A DNA stretch of 35,551 bases from a virus, in the IMG/VR virus record IMGVR_UViG_3300013286_000031, positions 1 to 35,551 of that record; one strand, written 5' to 3'. The position numbers and the translations under genes were made by a program. Shown here piece after piece: positions 28,641 through 35,551 of the stretch; within the stretch, counting starts at the first letter, position 1, and the number at the start of each line of letters is the position of its first letter. Below the pieces are notes generated by a model, which made no database searches, had not been told where the DNA came from, and saw only the letters and a list, made by a program, of their open reading frames with translations.

Positions 28641-28835
28641 CTACTCAACGCCCTCTTACAGTTTTAATAGGGACACCAGAGACGTAAAGCATAGCGCTAC
28701 ACGTTATAACTCATTGATCCATAAGGGAATATGGGTCGGGATCGCTAGATTAAAACAGCATCAACAATCAGCCCTTTGAGATGGGCATGGACCTGTTGTA
28801 GGAGGAGCCCCATTCGCAGCTCCCCCCAAAAAAAA

Positions 28836-29552
28836 TTACAACTTATTGATTGTCTGAGTATTGTCAGTTAAATTGACTGTTTGATGACCGCAGTAGAACT
28901 TACGGCTTAAGATATTGTTTTGATTGAAGATATTGAACGTAGTCCACATCGGACCAGTAGCTACGCCTTCAATGTGCTGGCAATACTTTGATATAGCACC
29001 TATGCCAGTCACGTCTAAACCCCAATCTAAGGTGCAAGAAACCATCCCTGTAGGGGCAGTGGTGACTACTTTTAGCCCCTGATTTGACAATTCCCGTACC
29101 CGTTTCTCAAAGAATTGGGGGTTAAAGTCTGGTAATTGCCCTGATGACGGAGAGGAGTTAATGACCAAAACATCAAAATTCATGTCATACGGTTCATTTA
29201 AGGCGGGGTAATCGAACAGTAAGTCCTCTCTGCAAGCCATAGGAGAGGAAATCTCCAAAATGTTAGATAGGTGATCGAACCATTCTAAGTAGAACGCAAC
29301 CCAATCATGCTGTAGTGGATGGCTATAAAAGTAATTATCTCTACCAATCCAAGCGTTATGAGCGCCAGGCGGGATATTTAACCCTTGCAAGCTGATAGCA
29401 GTATCCTCTACGAGCGGGGTGAGTTGGTCAATGTGAGCAGGATTAACGTGGTGCGTGAACTCTAAGCTCGGGTTTTCCTTGCAAGCCCTACGCAAATAGT
29501 TAAGATGAACTAGGTTATCCCCTAGACGATATTCATTGTATGTGTGTATCAT
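28836..29552 (-). CDS. Glycosyltransferase-like protein (GT-B / heptosyltransferase-like)
   Basis: A 238-aa protein. The N-terminus YNEYRLGDNLVHLNYLRRAC resembles the start of GT9-type heptosyltransferases (R-x-GD-x-x). Near the C-terminus SKYCQHIEGVATGPMWTTFN resembles their donor-binding loop (G-V-x-TGPMH-like). It is shorter than typical GT9 enzymes, so it may be a divergent or reduced member. There is no good ribosome site before ATG 29552. It stands alone on the - strand, divergent from the packaging genes. Remote family call only. Confidence 0.55.
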   Translation of the reverse strand: MIHTYNEYRLGDNLVHLNYLRRACKENPSLEFTHHVNPAHIDQLTPLVEDTAISLQGLNIPPGAHNAWIGRDNYFYSHPLQHDWVAFYLEWFDHLSNILEISSPMACREDLLFDYPALNEPYDMNFDVLVINSSPSSGQLPDFNPQFFEKRVRELSNQGLKVVTTAPTGMVSCTLDWGLDVTGIGAISKYCQHIEGVATGPMWTTFNIFNQNNILSRKFYCGHQTVNLTDNTQTINKL

Positions 29553-29563
29553 GGTGGTATGAT
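29536..29563 (+). promoter_or_regulatory. Extended -10 promoter for the packaging arm
   Basis: TTGTAT at 29536-29541 (three matches to TTGACA), a 16-base spacer, then TATGAT at 29558-29563 (five of six) preceded by TG at 29555-29556, the extended -10 element. It ends 27 bases before the first + gene at 29591. Its -35 half overlaps the start of the divergent glycosyltransferase-like gene, so the two transcription units may interfere. Confidence 0.55.
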
Positions 29564-29590
29564 GAGTGAAGTTATAAGGAGAATATCACA

Positions 29591-29806
29591 ATGAGTATTG
29601 AGGTGGAAAAAAATATACCAATACCCCCTGAGAAAAAGCGCAACGTGTACCCATATAAGGTATTAGAGGTCGGAGAGTCATTCTTTGTGCCAACGGGGAA
29701 AATACAGATTGTCTGCAATGCAAACTACCGCACAGGCAAGCAACTAGGTAAAAAATTTATAGCCAGAAAAGAAAGCGAAGGAGTGCGAGTATGGAGAACG
29801 GAATAA
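29591..29806 (+). CDS. Small phage protein (DUF7303-like)
   Basis: A 71-aa protein with IPIPPEKKRNVYPYKVLEVG, then GESFFVPTGK and a basic C-terminus GKKFIARKESEGVRVWR. The YP...LEVGESFFVP...RVWR pattern fits a small phage family I recall as DUF7303-like; the name was not checked. Such proteins are often nucleic-acid associated. AAGGAG precedes the ATG. Confidence 0.68.
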   Translation: MSIEVEKNIPIPPEKKRNVYPYKVLEVGESFFVPTGKIQIVCNANYRTGKQLGKKFIARKESEGVRVWRTE

Positions 29807-30024
29807 AAGATGCTCAATCAGTACAACAGTACATTGAGAAGGCAGGTGACATAGCCAAGAAACAATATATGCAACGGGTCTGGGAAATGACTAAAGAGCA
29901 AATCTTTCATGAGCTAATGCGGGTTCACGCCAAATCCTCAGAGCTGATGATGCAAGCAGAAGCCGAGTTGCAGTACCTTAGGTCTTTGTTAGATGGTCCT
30001 GAGGATGGGGATGCAAGACATTGA
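29791..30024 (+). CDS. Small helical protein (77 aa)
   Basis: A 77-aa, wholly helical protein (ENGIKDAQSVQQYIEKAGDI, then HAKSSELMMQAEAELQYLRS). It overlaps the previous gene by 16 bases. A coiled-coil oligomer encoded shortly before TerL could be a packaging factor, including a small-terminase-like role, but there is no sequence signature. Confidence 0.55.
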   Translation: MENGIKDAQSVQQYIEKAGDIAKKQYMQRVWEMTKEQIFHELMRVHAKSSELMMQAEAELQYLRSLLDGPEDGDARH

Positions 30025-30250
30025 GCGCTTAAGCAAAGAAAGACTCTTGTATAAGACTGAAATGTTAAGGGCGTTATCTTGCAGAACCAAGAAGCAAAAG
30101 ATAGCCCTTGCAAGCGAGTGGCGAGAGAAATACAGCCCAATGACCTATGACGGTCTTATAAGCCTGGCTAAGAATCATACAGCCCGTTTAAAGGTGGCTT
30201 ATTGGAATTTACCTAACTTTGAAACAAAGCGCATGGAGAAGCACAATTGA
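30005..30250 (+). CDS. Small basic helical protein (about 81 aa)
   Basis: A basic helical protein (ERLSKERLLYKTEMLRALSC, then RTKKQKIALASEWREKYSPM) with TYDGLISLAKNHTARLKVAY. The frame is open from ATG 29993; ATG 30005 or 30011 is more likely, with GAGG nearby. Its stop overlaps the TTG start of the glycosyltransferase gene. It could bind DNA; no family recognised. Confidence 0.55.
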   Translation: MGMQDIERLSKERLLYKTEMLRALSCRTKKQKIALASEWREKYSPMTYDGLISLAKNHTARLKVAYWNLPNFETKRMEKHN

Positions 30251-30957
30251 AAACCGCAGCCGTAGTGACCGTAACTAGGGGTGACCGCCCTTGGGAGTTA
30301 TCCAATTGCATAGCTTCAGTCAAAGCTCAAACTTATCCTGCAAACCATTACATTTTGTGTGACGGTGATTTTGATAACTTTGTAAAGATTAAAAAAAAAT
30401 ATCCTGAGGCAAAAGTCTGTTATTGGGATGGCAAGATTGGCGGGGATGGTTATGCGGGGCAACGCTGGTTAGCGGCTGCTCCCCAACTGGTTACTGAAGA
30501 TGTCACCTTCTTTTGTAATGATGACGATTGGTATGATTCTGACCATGTAGCTTCCATCATGGGCAAGATTGAACAAGGATATGATTGGGCGTATAGCCTT
30601 AGGTCAATTTATGACAAGGAGGGCAACTTTTTGTTTGATGACAATTGCGAAGCCCTAGGAGAGCTACACGATTCATGGAATATTCCTGGTCATCACTTTG
30701 TTGACTGGTGTATGTGGGGAATGAAAACCGTATTCTTAAAACAACTAGCAATTATCCTTAATCAACCTAGCCCGCAGGTGGATAGGCAGTTTTATGAGGC
30801 TGCAACGCAGATAGTTCCTAATTTCACCTCTACCAACAAGCATACGTTTAATTTCAGGCTTGGCGGGGAATGTGGCGTACAAAAAGAGTTCTTTGAAATG
30901 GGCAACCACTCCCTACTACAACGGTTTAACGGTAAGTTGCCTTGGATCATTACATGA
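30247..30957 (+). CDS. Family-2-like glycosyltransferase
   Basis: A 236-aa protein with the GT-A start AAVVTVTRGDRPWELSNCIA, then SVKAQTYPANHYILCDG, and FFCNDDDWYDSDHV carrying the acidic DDD motif for metal and nucleotide-sugar binding. The start is TTG, overlapping the previous stop (ATTGA). It lies directly upstream of TerL and overlaps it, an odd location for a sugar enzyme, which suggests late expression and a role in modifying virion, DNA or cell surface. Donor and acceptor unknown. Confidence 0.75.
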   Translation: MKTAAVVTVTRGDRPWELSNCIASVKAQTYPANHYILCDGDFDNFVKIKKKYPEAKVCYWDGKIGGDGYAGQRWLAAAPQLVTEDVTFFCNDDDWYDSDHVASIMGKIEQGYDWAYSLRSIYDKEGNFLFDDNCEALGELHDSWNIPGHHFVDWCMWGMKTVFLKQLAIILNQPSPQVDRQFYEAATQIVPNFTSTNKHTFNFRLGGECGVQKEFFEMGNHSLLQRFNGKLPWIIT

Positions 30958-32717
30958 GCCAGTTTAACCTCAAGCATTTTTACAACTTTTGTAAGCAACT
31001 CAAAATTGAAACCAAAGAGCAAGGTTTACGAAAGATGGATCATCTATTGGGTACGCAAACCTATGTCATGGATGAAATCAATAAAGGTTTGGCAGATGGA
31101 TGCCATTTTTTTGTTATTTTAAAAGGTAGGCAACTTGGAATCACAACAATCTCCCTCGCTCTTGACCTCTACTGGCACTTCATGCACCCAGGGCTTCAAG
31201 GAACACTTACAACAGATACGGAAGAAAATCGGGATATGTTCCGATCAACCCTTGCCATGTATATGGATGGTTTGCCCAAAGAGTATAAAATCCCGCTCCT
31301 TGCTCACAACCGAAATCAGCTTTCCCTCAAGAATCGAAGCCGATTGTTTTATCAAGTCGCTGGGCTTAGAGCAAAAGGAAGTTTGGGTCGTGGCAAGGCT
31401 ATTACATACCTACATGGAACAGAAACAAGTTCTTGGGGTGACGAAGAAGGACTGGCTTCTCTCTTAGCATCCCTTGCGGAAACTAACCCTGATCGACTGT
31501 ACACGTTTGAAAGTACGGCACGGGGATTTAATATGTTTCACGATATGTACGTCACGGCTAAAAAAGCCCGTACTCAACGTGCCATTTTCTGTGGATGGTG
31601 GCGCAACGAGCTGTATATGCTTGATCCTAAAGACAAGACTTATGAGGTGTACTGGGATGGCAAGCTAACAGGCGAAGAAAAAGAATGGGTTAAAGATATT
31701 AAAAAGCTGTACAACTTTGAGATCAATTCTAGACAGATAGCTTGGTGGCGTTGGAAACTTTACGAAGGTATCAAAGACGATAGCTTGATGTATCAAGAGT
31801 TTCCACCCACTGAAGACTACGCTTTTGTAATGACGGGTACGTCATTCTTTTCTAATGCACGTTGTACGGATGCCGTTAAAAAATTAAAGAAAACAACTTA
31901 TGATTCTTACCGCTATGTCTTTGGTGCTAATTTTCAAGATACTCAAGTTATTAAATCAACAGAGCGCTTGGCAACTCTTAAAATCTGGGAAGAACCAGTT
32001 GATACAGCTTACTATGTTATTGGTGCTGATCCAGCTTACGGCTCTAGTGATTGGGCTGACCGATTTTGTATCCAAGTATTTAGATGTTATTCAGACGGAT
32101 TAGAACAAGTTGCTGCTTTTGCTACTTCAGAATTAAACACTTACCAGTTTGCTTGGATTATTGCCCATCTTGCTGGAGCATATAAAAACTCTACCTTAAA
32201 CCTTGAAATCAATGGTCCAGGTCAAGCAGTTATCAATGAATTGCGTAACCTTAAGCGCCAAGCTGCCAGTATGGGTACAGCCCTAGGCAAAGACTTGCTT
32301 GACGTGTACGGCAATATGCAAAACTACATTTGGCGCAGAAACGATACTCTGGGTGGGGTGTCTAACTCAATTGGCTGGATGACCACCGCTGCCACCAAAG
32401 AGCGGATGCTCACGTATATGAAAGACTTTTTTGAACGTGGCATGATGGACATTTGGGATATGGACACAATTGAGGAAATGAAAACCATTGTTAGAGATGG
32501 TGGATCAATTGAGGCTTCAGGTCGCAATAAAGACGATAGGGTCATTGCTACTGCCCTAGCTTGCGCTGCTTTTGCTGAACAAGTGCAACCTAGATTGATT
32601 ACTGCCAAGCTAACACGACCAATGTCACGGATGCAAGATGACTTTACTCCAGAGCAGTTAACCGTTGGTAGGAATGTAAGTGATTATTTAAAACGCATTG
32701 GGGTGTACGGTAAATGA
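30954..32717 (+). CDS. terL: Terminase large subunit
   Basis: A 587-aa packaging ATPase/nuclease. Residues near 43-52 (ILKGRQLGITTISLA) form the Walker A-like element GRQLGITT of terminases. KAITYLHGTETSSW lies at the Walker B and coupling region. The C-terminal nuclease has VIGADPAYGSSDWADRF (first Asp), LNLEINGPGQAV and KDDRVIATALACAAF (last Asp), the RNase H-like metal site. ATG 30954 is preferred over 30942 because it overlaps the previous stop (ATGA). It translocates DNA into the prohead through the portal encoded downstream. Confidence 0.9.
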   Translation: MSQFNLKHFYNFCKQLKIETKEQGLRKMDHLLGTQTYVMDEINKGLADGCHFFVILKGRQLGITTISLALDLYWHFMHPGLQGTLTTDTEENRDMFRSTLAMYMDGLPKEYKIPLLAHNRNQLSLKNRSRLFYQVAGLRAKGSLGRGKAITYLHGTETSSWGDEEGLASLLASLAETNPDRLYTFESTARGFNMFHDMYVTAKKARTQRAIFCGWWRNELYMLDPKDKTYEVYWDGKLTGEEKEWVKDIKKLYNFEINSRQIAWWRWKLYEGIKDDSLMYQEFPPTEDYAFVMTGTSFFSNARCTDAVKKLKKTTYDSYRYVFGANFQDTQVIKSTERLATLKIWEEPVDTAYYVIGADPAYGSSDWADRFCIQVFRCYSDGLEQVAAFATSELNTYQFAWIIAHLAGAYKNSTLNLEINGPGQAVINELRNLKRQAASMGTALGKDLLDVYGNMQNYIWRRNDTLGGVSNSIGWMTTAATKERMLTYMKDFFERGMMDIWDMDTIEEMKTIVRDGGSIEASGRNKDDRVIATALACAAFAEQVQPRLITAKLTRPMSRMQDDFTPEQLTVGRNVSDYLKRIGVYGK

Positions 32718-33109
32718 GGTCTGTCATACCTAAAATGGAACTTAAACGCATTATGAAACGCTTTATGCAAGACAAAGATCGAGGAATATCAATCCTTTTG
32801 TTTGCTGATTTAGCTGGCGTATCCATAGCCCATATACGAGATGTTTTTTTAGATGAATCAGAACCTTTGACCGAATATATGCAAAGACGGGTTAGCAAAG
32901 CCTACATAGAATGGAAAAATGGTGAAATAGCTGTTATGCAAAATAGGGATAACACTAGGTTTGTGCAATATCGCAAAGAAGCCAAGCCTGACATGGCTAA
33001 AACTACGGGATTACACCTAGTTAACGGAGAGATTAAGATTAAGGTGGGTATTACCAATAGATCTGATTATTCTGTTTTAACACTTGACGAACAATTGAAG
33101 GGGAGATAA
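32714..33109 (+). CDS. HTH-like DNA-binding protein candidate (131 aa)
   Basis: A 131-aa basic protein. ISILLFADLAGVSIAHIRDV (about residues 25-44) has the pattern of a helix-turn-helix, followed by YMQRRVSKAYIEWKNGEIAV. The C-terminus is a beta-type tail (TTGLHLVNGEIKIKVGI). It overlaps the TerL stop (ATGA). It may bind DNA as a packaging factor or a late regulator; small terminases usually precede TerL, so that call is not made. Confidence 0.6.
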   Translation: MRSVIPKMELKRIMKRFMQDKDRGISILLFADLAGVSIAHIRDVFLDESEPLTEYMQRRVSKAYIEWKNGEIAVMQNRDNTRFVQYRKEAKPDMAKTTGLHLVNGEIKIKVGITNRSDYSVLTLDEQLKGR

Positions 33110-33111
33110 CA

Positions 33112-33663
33112 ATGGCAGTTGTAAATGATTTTCACTGTGCAAAGCACGGATACTTTGAATCTAGGGAGGCTAAATGCCCCATGAAAGGATGTCATGAAGA
33201 AGTTATGGTCGTATTTTTGCAAGCTCCTAACCTTATCAGCAACAAAACAAGGTTCACAGACAAATCAACCAAACAACTCGCAATCGAGTTCGATATGTCA
33301 GACATCAAAACAACCCGTGAAGGCGAAAACCAAGCAGGTTACCTCACCCGTAAAAACAAGTTCAAAGAAAAAGACTACGCAGAAGCCGAAAAGTACGCAA
33401 CCCGTAAAAGAGGCAACAAAGACAAAATCAAACCCGTTCCCACTCAAGAAGCGCCAAAAGAAAGCCGTCCAGGTGATGCAGCGATCTGGGGCGGTGGAAT
33501 GAAGGGAATGAATATGCAATCCATTCTTGCGGGTCAATTTGCTAAACCTGTAAGAGATGAGCAAGTAGGCTTGACACCAAATCAAGCAGGGATTATAAAA
33601 GGACCTACAACCCTTGCTGGCGGTACAATGAGAGATCCAGATAACTTGCAAATCAAAAAATGA
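33112..33663 (+). CDS. N-terminal zinc-ribbon-like phage protein (183 aa)
   Basis: A 183-aa protein. FHCAKHGYFESREAKCPMKG, then C, gives a possible Zn site (Cys9, His12, Cys22, Cys27). The remainder is Lys/Pro-rich and probably disordered, with RPGDAAIWGGGMKGMNMQSI. The leader AAGGGGAGATAACA is another AAGGGGA-type site. It is encoded between the HTH candidate and the portal and may be a portal-proximal or packaging accessory. Function unknown. Confidence 0.62.
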   Translation: MAVVNDFHCAKHGYFESREAKCPMKGCHEEVMVVFLQAPNLISNKTRFTDKSTKQLAIEFDMSDIKTTREGENQAGYLTRKNKFKEKDYAEAEKYATRKRGNKDKIKPVPTQEAPKESRPGDAAIWGGGMKGMNMQSILAGQFAKPVRDEQVGLTPNQAGIIKGPTTLAGGTMRDPDNLQIKK

Positions 33664-35285
33664 AAATTCCGTCATCACCTGAAGCTAGAGAAGATTTTTA
33701 TTTAGACATCATTAACAAGTGCATGGTGTCAAAAGAAAGCAGACGGGGTGATTACACAACACTAAGAGCTTATTATTTATTTGGCGCTGGACCTGAACAA
33801 CCACCAGCGTATTTTAATAAAATCCATCCGCATTTAGATCAGTTAACTTCATTTTTATATTCAGCAGAAACAACACGATTTTCAATTGGTTTAGGAGCAT
33901 CTGTACACGCTGCTGAACACCACAAAGCACCAGTCTTAACTCAAGCCCTCAATGATGAGTGGCTAAACTCTAATGCAGACCAAGTATTTTCGACTGCGTT
34001 GACATGGGCGCTTGTGTACAACACCACATTTATTAAGTTGGTGTACAACAAAGGTATTCATCCTTACATGATTGAGCCGTCATCTATTGGCGTCTTACGT
34101 GAGGACACTCCCTATACAGACAGGCAAGAAGCCATTACACAAACTTATTACATTACTAAGTCGGAGCTATACGCCCGTCTGTATTCCCATCCAAAACGTG
34201 AATCTATAGTAAGTCGCATTACGACAGGTACAAAAGTTTCTGATTCAGAAATTCCTGATGCGGTAAATCGTATTGTAATGAGTCAAACCAATCCCACAAT
34301 CTACGGTAACGTAAACCTTGATCTATATGGCATCAATCGCTATAAGGCTCAAGTGGCTGAAGATACAGTAGAAATGACTGAGTTGTGGGTATGGAATGAT
34401 GACACCGAAGATTATCAAGTAGTCACAATGGCTGCTCCTGACATCATTGTTTATGACAGACCTGGAGCATCTTTATTTTTAAAAGGCGAATGTCCTTTTG
34501 TACAAATTGCTCCTAACCCATTGCCTGATTACTATTGGGGAGCTTCTGAAGCACAGCAATTGATTTTATTACAAGAGTTGCGTAACACACGCATGACCGA
34601 GATTTTGGACTTGTTATCTAAACAAGTTGCTCCACCAACAGCATTTAGTGGATTTAGCGGTATTACTGATGAGAAATACTTTGCTATGCAACGTGCTGGC
34701 TCATTGATTGCTTCTGATATGCCTGGCGGTAAAGTAGATCGTTTATCTCCTGAAATGCCACCTGATTTATTTGAAGTGTTGCATGAGATTGACCAAATGT
34801 TTGCTGAGGTATCAGGTATTAGCAATGTATTAAGCGGTAAAGGTGAATCAGGCGTTCGTTCGCAAGGTCATGCAAGTCAATTGGCACGTCTTGGTAGCTC
34901 AAGAGCAAAGAAACGGGCTTTGATAGTTGAAGATAGCCTTGAAAAAGTAGCAACCTTATATCTTAAACTCTTGCAAGCCTATGATGACACTCATTTTAAA
35001 GATGAAGATGGAAAAGCGTTTATTGCTGAACAATTTACTAAAGATTATGTAGTTAAAGTAGATGCTCACTCTAACAGCCCAATATTTACAGAGGATTTAA
35101 AACAATTAGCGTTTAATCTGTTTAAAGCCAAAGCAATTGATGCTGAATCATTGCTTGACTTAACAGAACCACCAATGAAACAATTGCTTAAAGATAAATT
35201 AAAACGCAGAGAGAAGTTGGAAGCCTCACAGCCTAAACAACAAGCTCCTGCGCCTAAAGGCAAGAAAGAACCAGAGGTCGGATAA
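33660..35285 (+). CDS. Portal protein
   Basis: A 541-aa protein with portal traits: an N-terminal helical wing (DFYLDIINKCMVSKESRRGD), a core with YFNKIHPHLDQLTSFLYS, the stem region ILLQELRNTRMTEILDLLSK, and a crown-side GISNVLSGKGESGVRSQGHA. The C-terminal 40 residues are Lys/Gln/Pro-rich. It forms the dodecameric ring at the capsid vertex and docks TerL and the adaptor. Length and place after TerL fit. The start overlaps the previous stop (ATGA). Confidence 0.88.
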   Translation: MKIPSSPEAREDFYLDIINKCMVSKESRRGDYTTLRAYYLFGAGPEQPPAYFNKIHPHLDQLTSFLYSAETTRFSIGLGASVHAAEHHKAPVLTQALNDEWLNSNADQVFSTALTWALVYNTTFIKLVYNKGIHPYMIEPSSIGVLREDTPYTDRQEAITQTYYITKSELYARLYSHPKRESIVSRITTGTKVSDSEIPDAVNRIVMSQTNPTIYGNVNLDLYGINRYKAQVAEDTVEMTELWVWNDDTEDYQVVTMAAPDIIVYDRPGASLFLKGECPFVQIAPNPLPDYYWGASEAQQLILLQELRNTRMTEILDLLSKQVAPPTAFSGFSGITDEKYFAMQRAGSLIASDMPGGKVDRLSPEMPPDLFEVLHEIDQMFAEVSGISNVLSGKGESGVRSQGHASQLARLGSSRAKKRALIVEDSLEKVATLYLKLLQAYDDTHFKDEDGKAFIAEQFTKDYVVKVDAHSNSPIFTEDLKQLAFNLFKAKAIDAESLLDLTEPPMKQLLKDKLKRREKLEASQPKQQAPAPKGKKEPEVG

Positions 35286-35449
35286 TGGCAAGAGGAAACG
35301 TAGCACCTAAAGCAGATCAACCAAGGGTAACTACTGAATCTCTAAAAAGAGATGCACAGCCAACAAATTTGCAGTATCGTGTACAAGGCGTTAAAAGTTT
35401 TGATAGATCTTCTAAAACAAGAGATCTAGGTCGTTCAGTCAGGGGATAG
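35285..35449 (+). CDS. Small basic protein (54 aa)
   Basis: Encodes MARGNVAPKADQPRVTTESL, then KRDAQPTNLQYRVQGVKSFD and RSSKTRDLGRSVRG. It overlaps the portal stop by one base (TAATG). Basic and probably disordered. Its last bases form the start of the duplicated leader found before the tiny peptide genes. Function unknown. Confidence 0.62.
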   Translation: MARGNVAPKADQPRVTTESLKRDAQPTNLQYRVQGVKSFDRSSKTRDLGRSVRG

Positions 35450-35543
35450 TTTAATTGGAGATCAACATGGCTCGCAAAGGTCGCAAAGGTCGTAAAAGCT
35501 GCAAATAAATTCAGTAGGGGATAGCTAACTGGAGATTGATATG
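35434..35543 (+). repeat. Duplicated leader (two copies) of tiny peptide genes
   Basis: Copy 1 (35434-35469) and copy 2 (35510-35543) share TTCAGT, AGGGGATAG, an AT-rich link, TGGAGAT and an ATG at the same place. Copy 1 ends at the ATG of the 13-aa gene, copy 2 at the ATG at 35541. The spacing suggests duplication of a whole leader-plus-peptide cassette. Confidence 0.7.
35467..35508 (+). CDS. Tiny Lys/Arg/Gly-rich basic peptide (13 aa)
   Basis: Encodes MARKGRKGRKSCK with TGGAG seven bases before the ATG. Nearly the same residue pattern occurs in the 14-aa peptide at 3-47 (RKARKGRKARK). The duplicated leader argues for real translation rather than chance. Possibly a condensed-DNA or RNA-binding peptide; the role is unknown. 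Confidence 0.5.
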   Translation: MARKGRKGRKSCK

Positions 35544-35551
35544 TACGGTAG
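35541..35551 (+). CDS. Start of a third tiny peptide gene, cut by the window edge
   Basis: TGGAGATTGAT precedes ATG at 35541, which reads Met-Tyr-Gly before the sequence ends. The leader is the second copy of the one before 35467. If the two edges are joined directly, this frame gives MYGRDENA and stops, so either the gene differs or a few bases are missing between the edges. Confidence 0.35.

Larger units (their letters stand above)
28364..28835. other. Gene-free control region between early operon and right arm
   Basis: About 470 bases with no plausible gene on either strand. It contains the - strand promoter (28443-28470), a + strand TATAAT at 28513-28518 behind a weak TTGTGT, AT-rich repeats (28523-28640), small stems GATCC/GGATC (28716-28743) and GCCC/GGGC (28771-28786), and the stem GGAGC/GCTCC (28803-28823 region) next to an A-run. 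The combination of promoter, AT-rich DNA and repeats makes it the best candidate for a replication origin or master control site. Confidence 0.55.

Noticed and set aside
28364-28835. CRISPR array or tRNA cluster in the repeat-rich gap
   Set aside because: Only two copies of each repeat with no regular spacer set, and no cloverleaf could be drawn.
1-35551. Integrase, repressor or attachment site indicating a prophage
   Set aside because: No recombinase or repressor-like protein was found, and no bacterial flanking genes are visible.

Overview
This window is almost entirely bacteriophage. The gene set is that of a short-tailed (podovirus-like) tailed phage: terminase large subunit, portal, scaffold candidate, HK97-fold-type major capsid protein, adaptor and nozzle candidates, an S74-chaperone tail fibre, three long injection-type proteins, and no tape measure, tail tube or sheath. 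A lysozyme with a complete two-component spanin (an outer-membrane lipoprotein gene embedded inside the inner-membrane spanin gene) shows that the host is Gram-negative. I see no integrase, repressor, rRNA, tRNA or CRISPR array, so I read it as a lytic phage. The host cannot be named from the sequence; a freshwater proteobacterium would be a guess.

Layout. Left arm, + strand, 1-20094: tiny basic peptide gene, a structured RNA stretch, a terminator-like hairpin and a promoter, then head genes (170-3658), adaptor, nozzle and fibre (3673-8791), small genes and a cupin (8791-10210), three injection-protein candidates (10200-15435), a holin candidate, a large virion protein (15900-18491), then lysozyme, Rz and Rz1 (18871-19721) and two small basic proteins. 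The arms converge at about 20100-20190. Middle, - strand, 28363 down to 20192: a promoter at 28443-28470 serves a run of very small, translationally coupled genes (28363-27347). After a roughly 400-base gap comes a recombination module (YqaJ-type exonuclease, RecT annealing protein, a small protein with an SSB-like acidic tail, RusA resolvase). Last is an unusual metabolic cassette: a ThDP-dependent E1 alpha/beta-like pair, a radical SAM/SPASM enzyme and a glycosyltransferase. A repeat-rich, gene-free control region lies at 28364-28835, followed by a glycosyltransferase-like gene on the - strand. Right arm, + strand, 29591 to the end: small genes, a family-2-like glycosyltransferase, TerL, a possible DNA-binding protein, portal and more tiny basic peptide genes.

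Terminase and portal lie at the right edge and scaffold and capsid at the left edge, and similar tiny Lys/Arg/Gly peptide genes sit at both edges. The window is therefore probably one complete, or nearly complete, circularly permuted genome cut between portal and scaffold. No phage DNA polymerase, primase, helicase or RNA polymerase was found, so replication and transcription probably rely on the host together with the recombination module.

The most unusual content is the ThDP pair / radical SAM / glycosyltransferase cassette (20192-23222), the tiny-peptide array with duplicated leaders at the genome ends, the tandem GNRA-tetraloop hairpins at 46-75, and several coupled microproteins.
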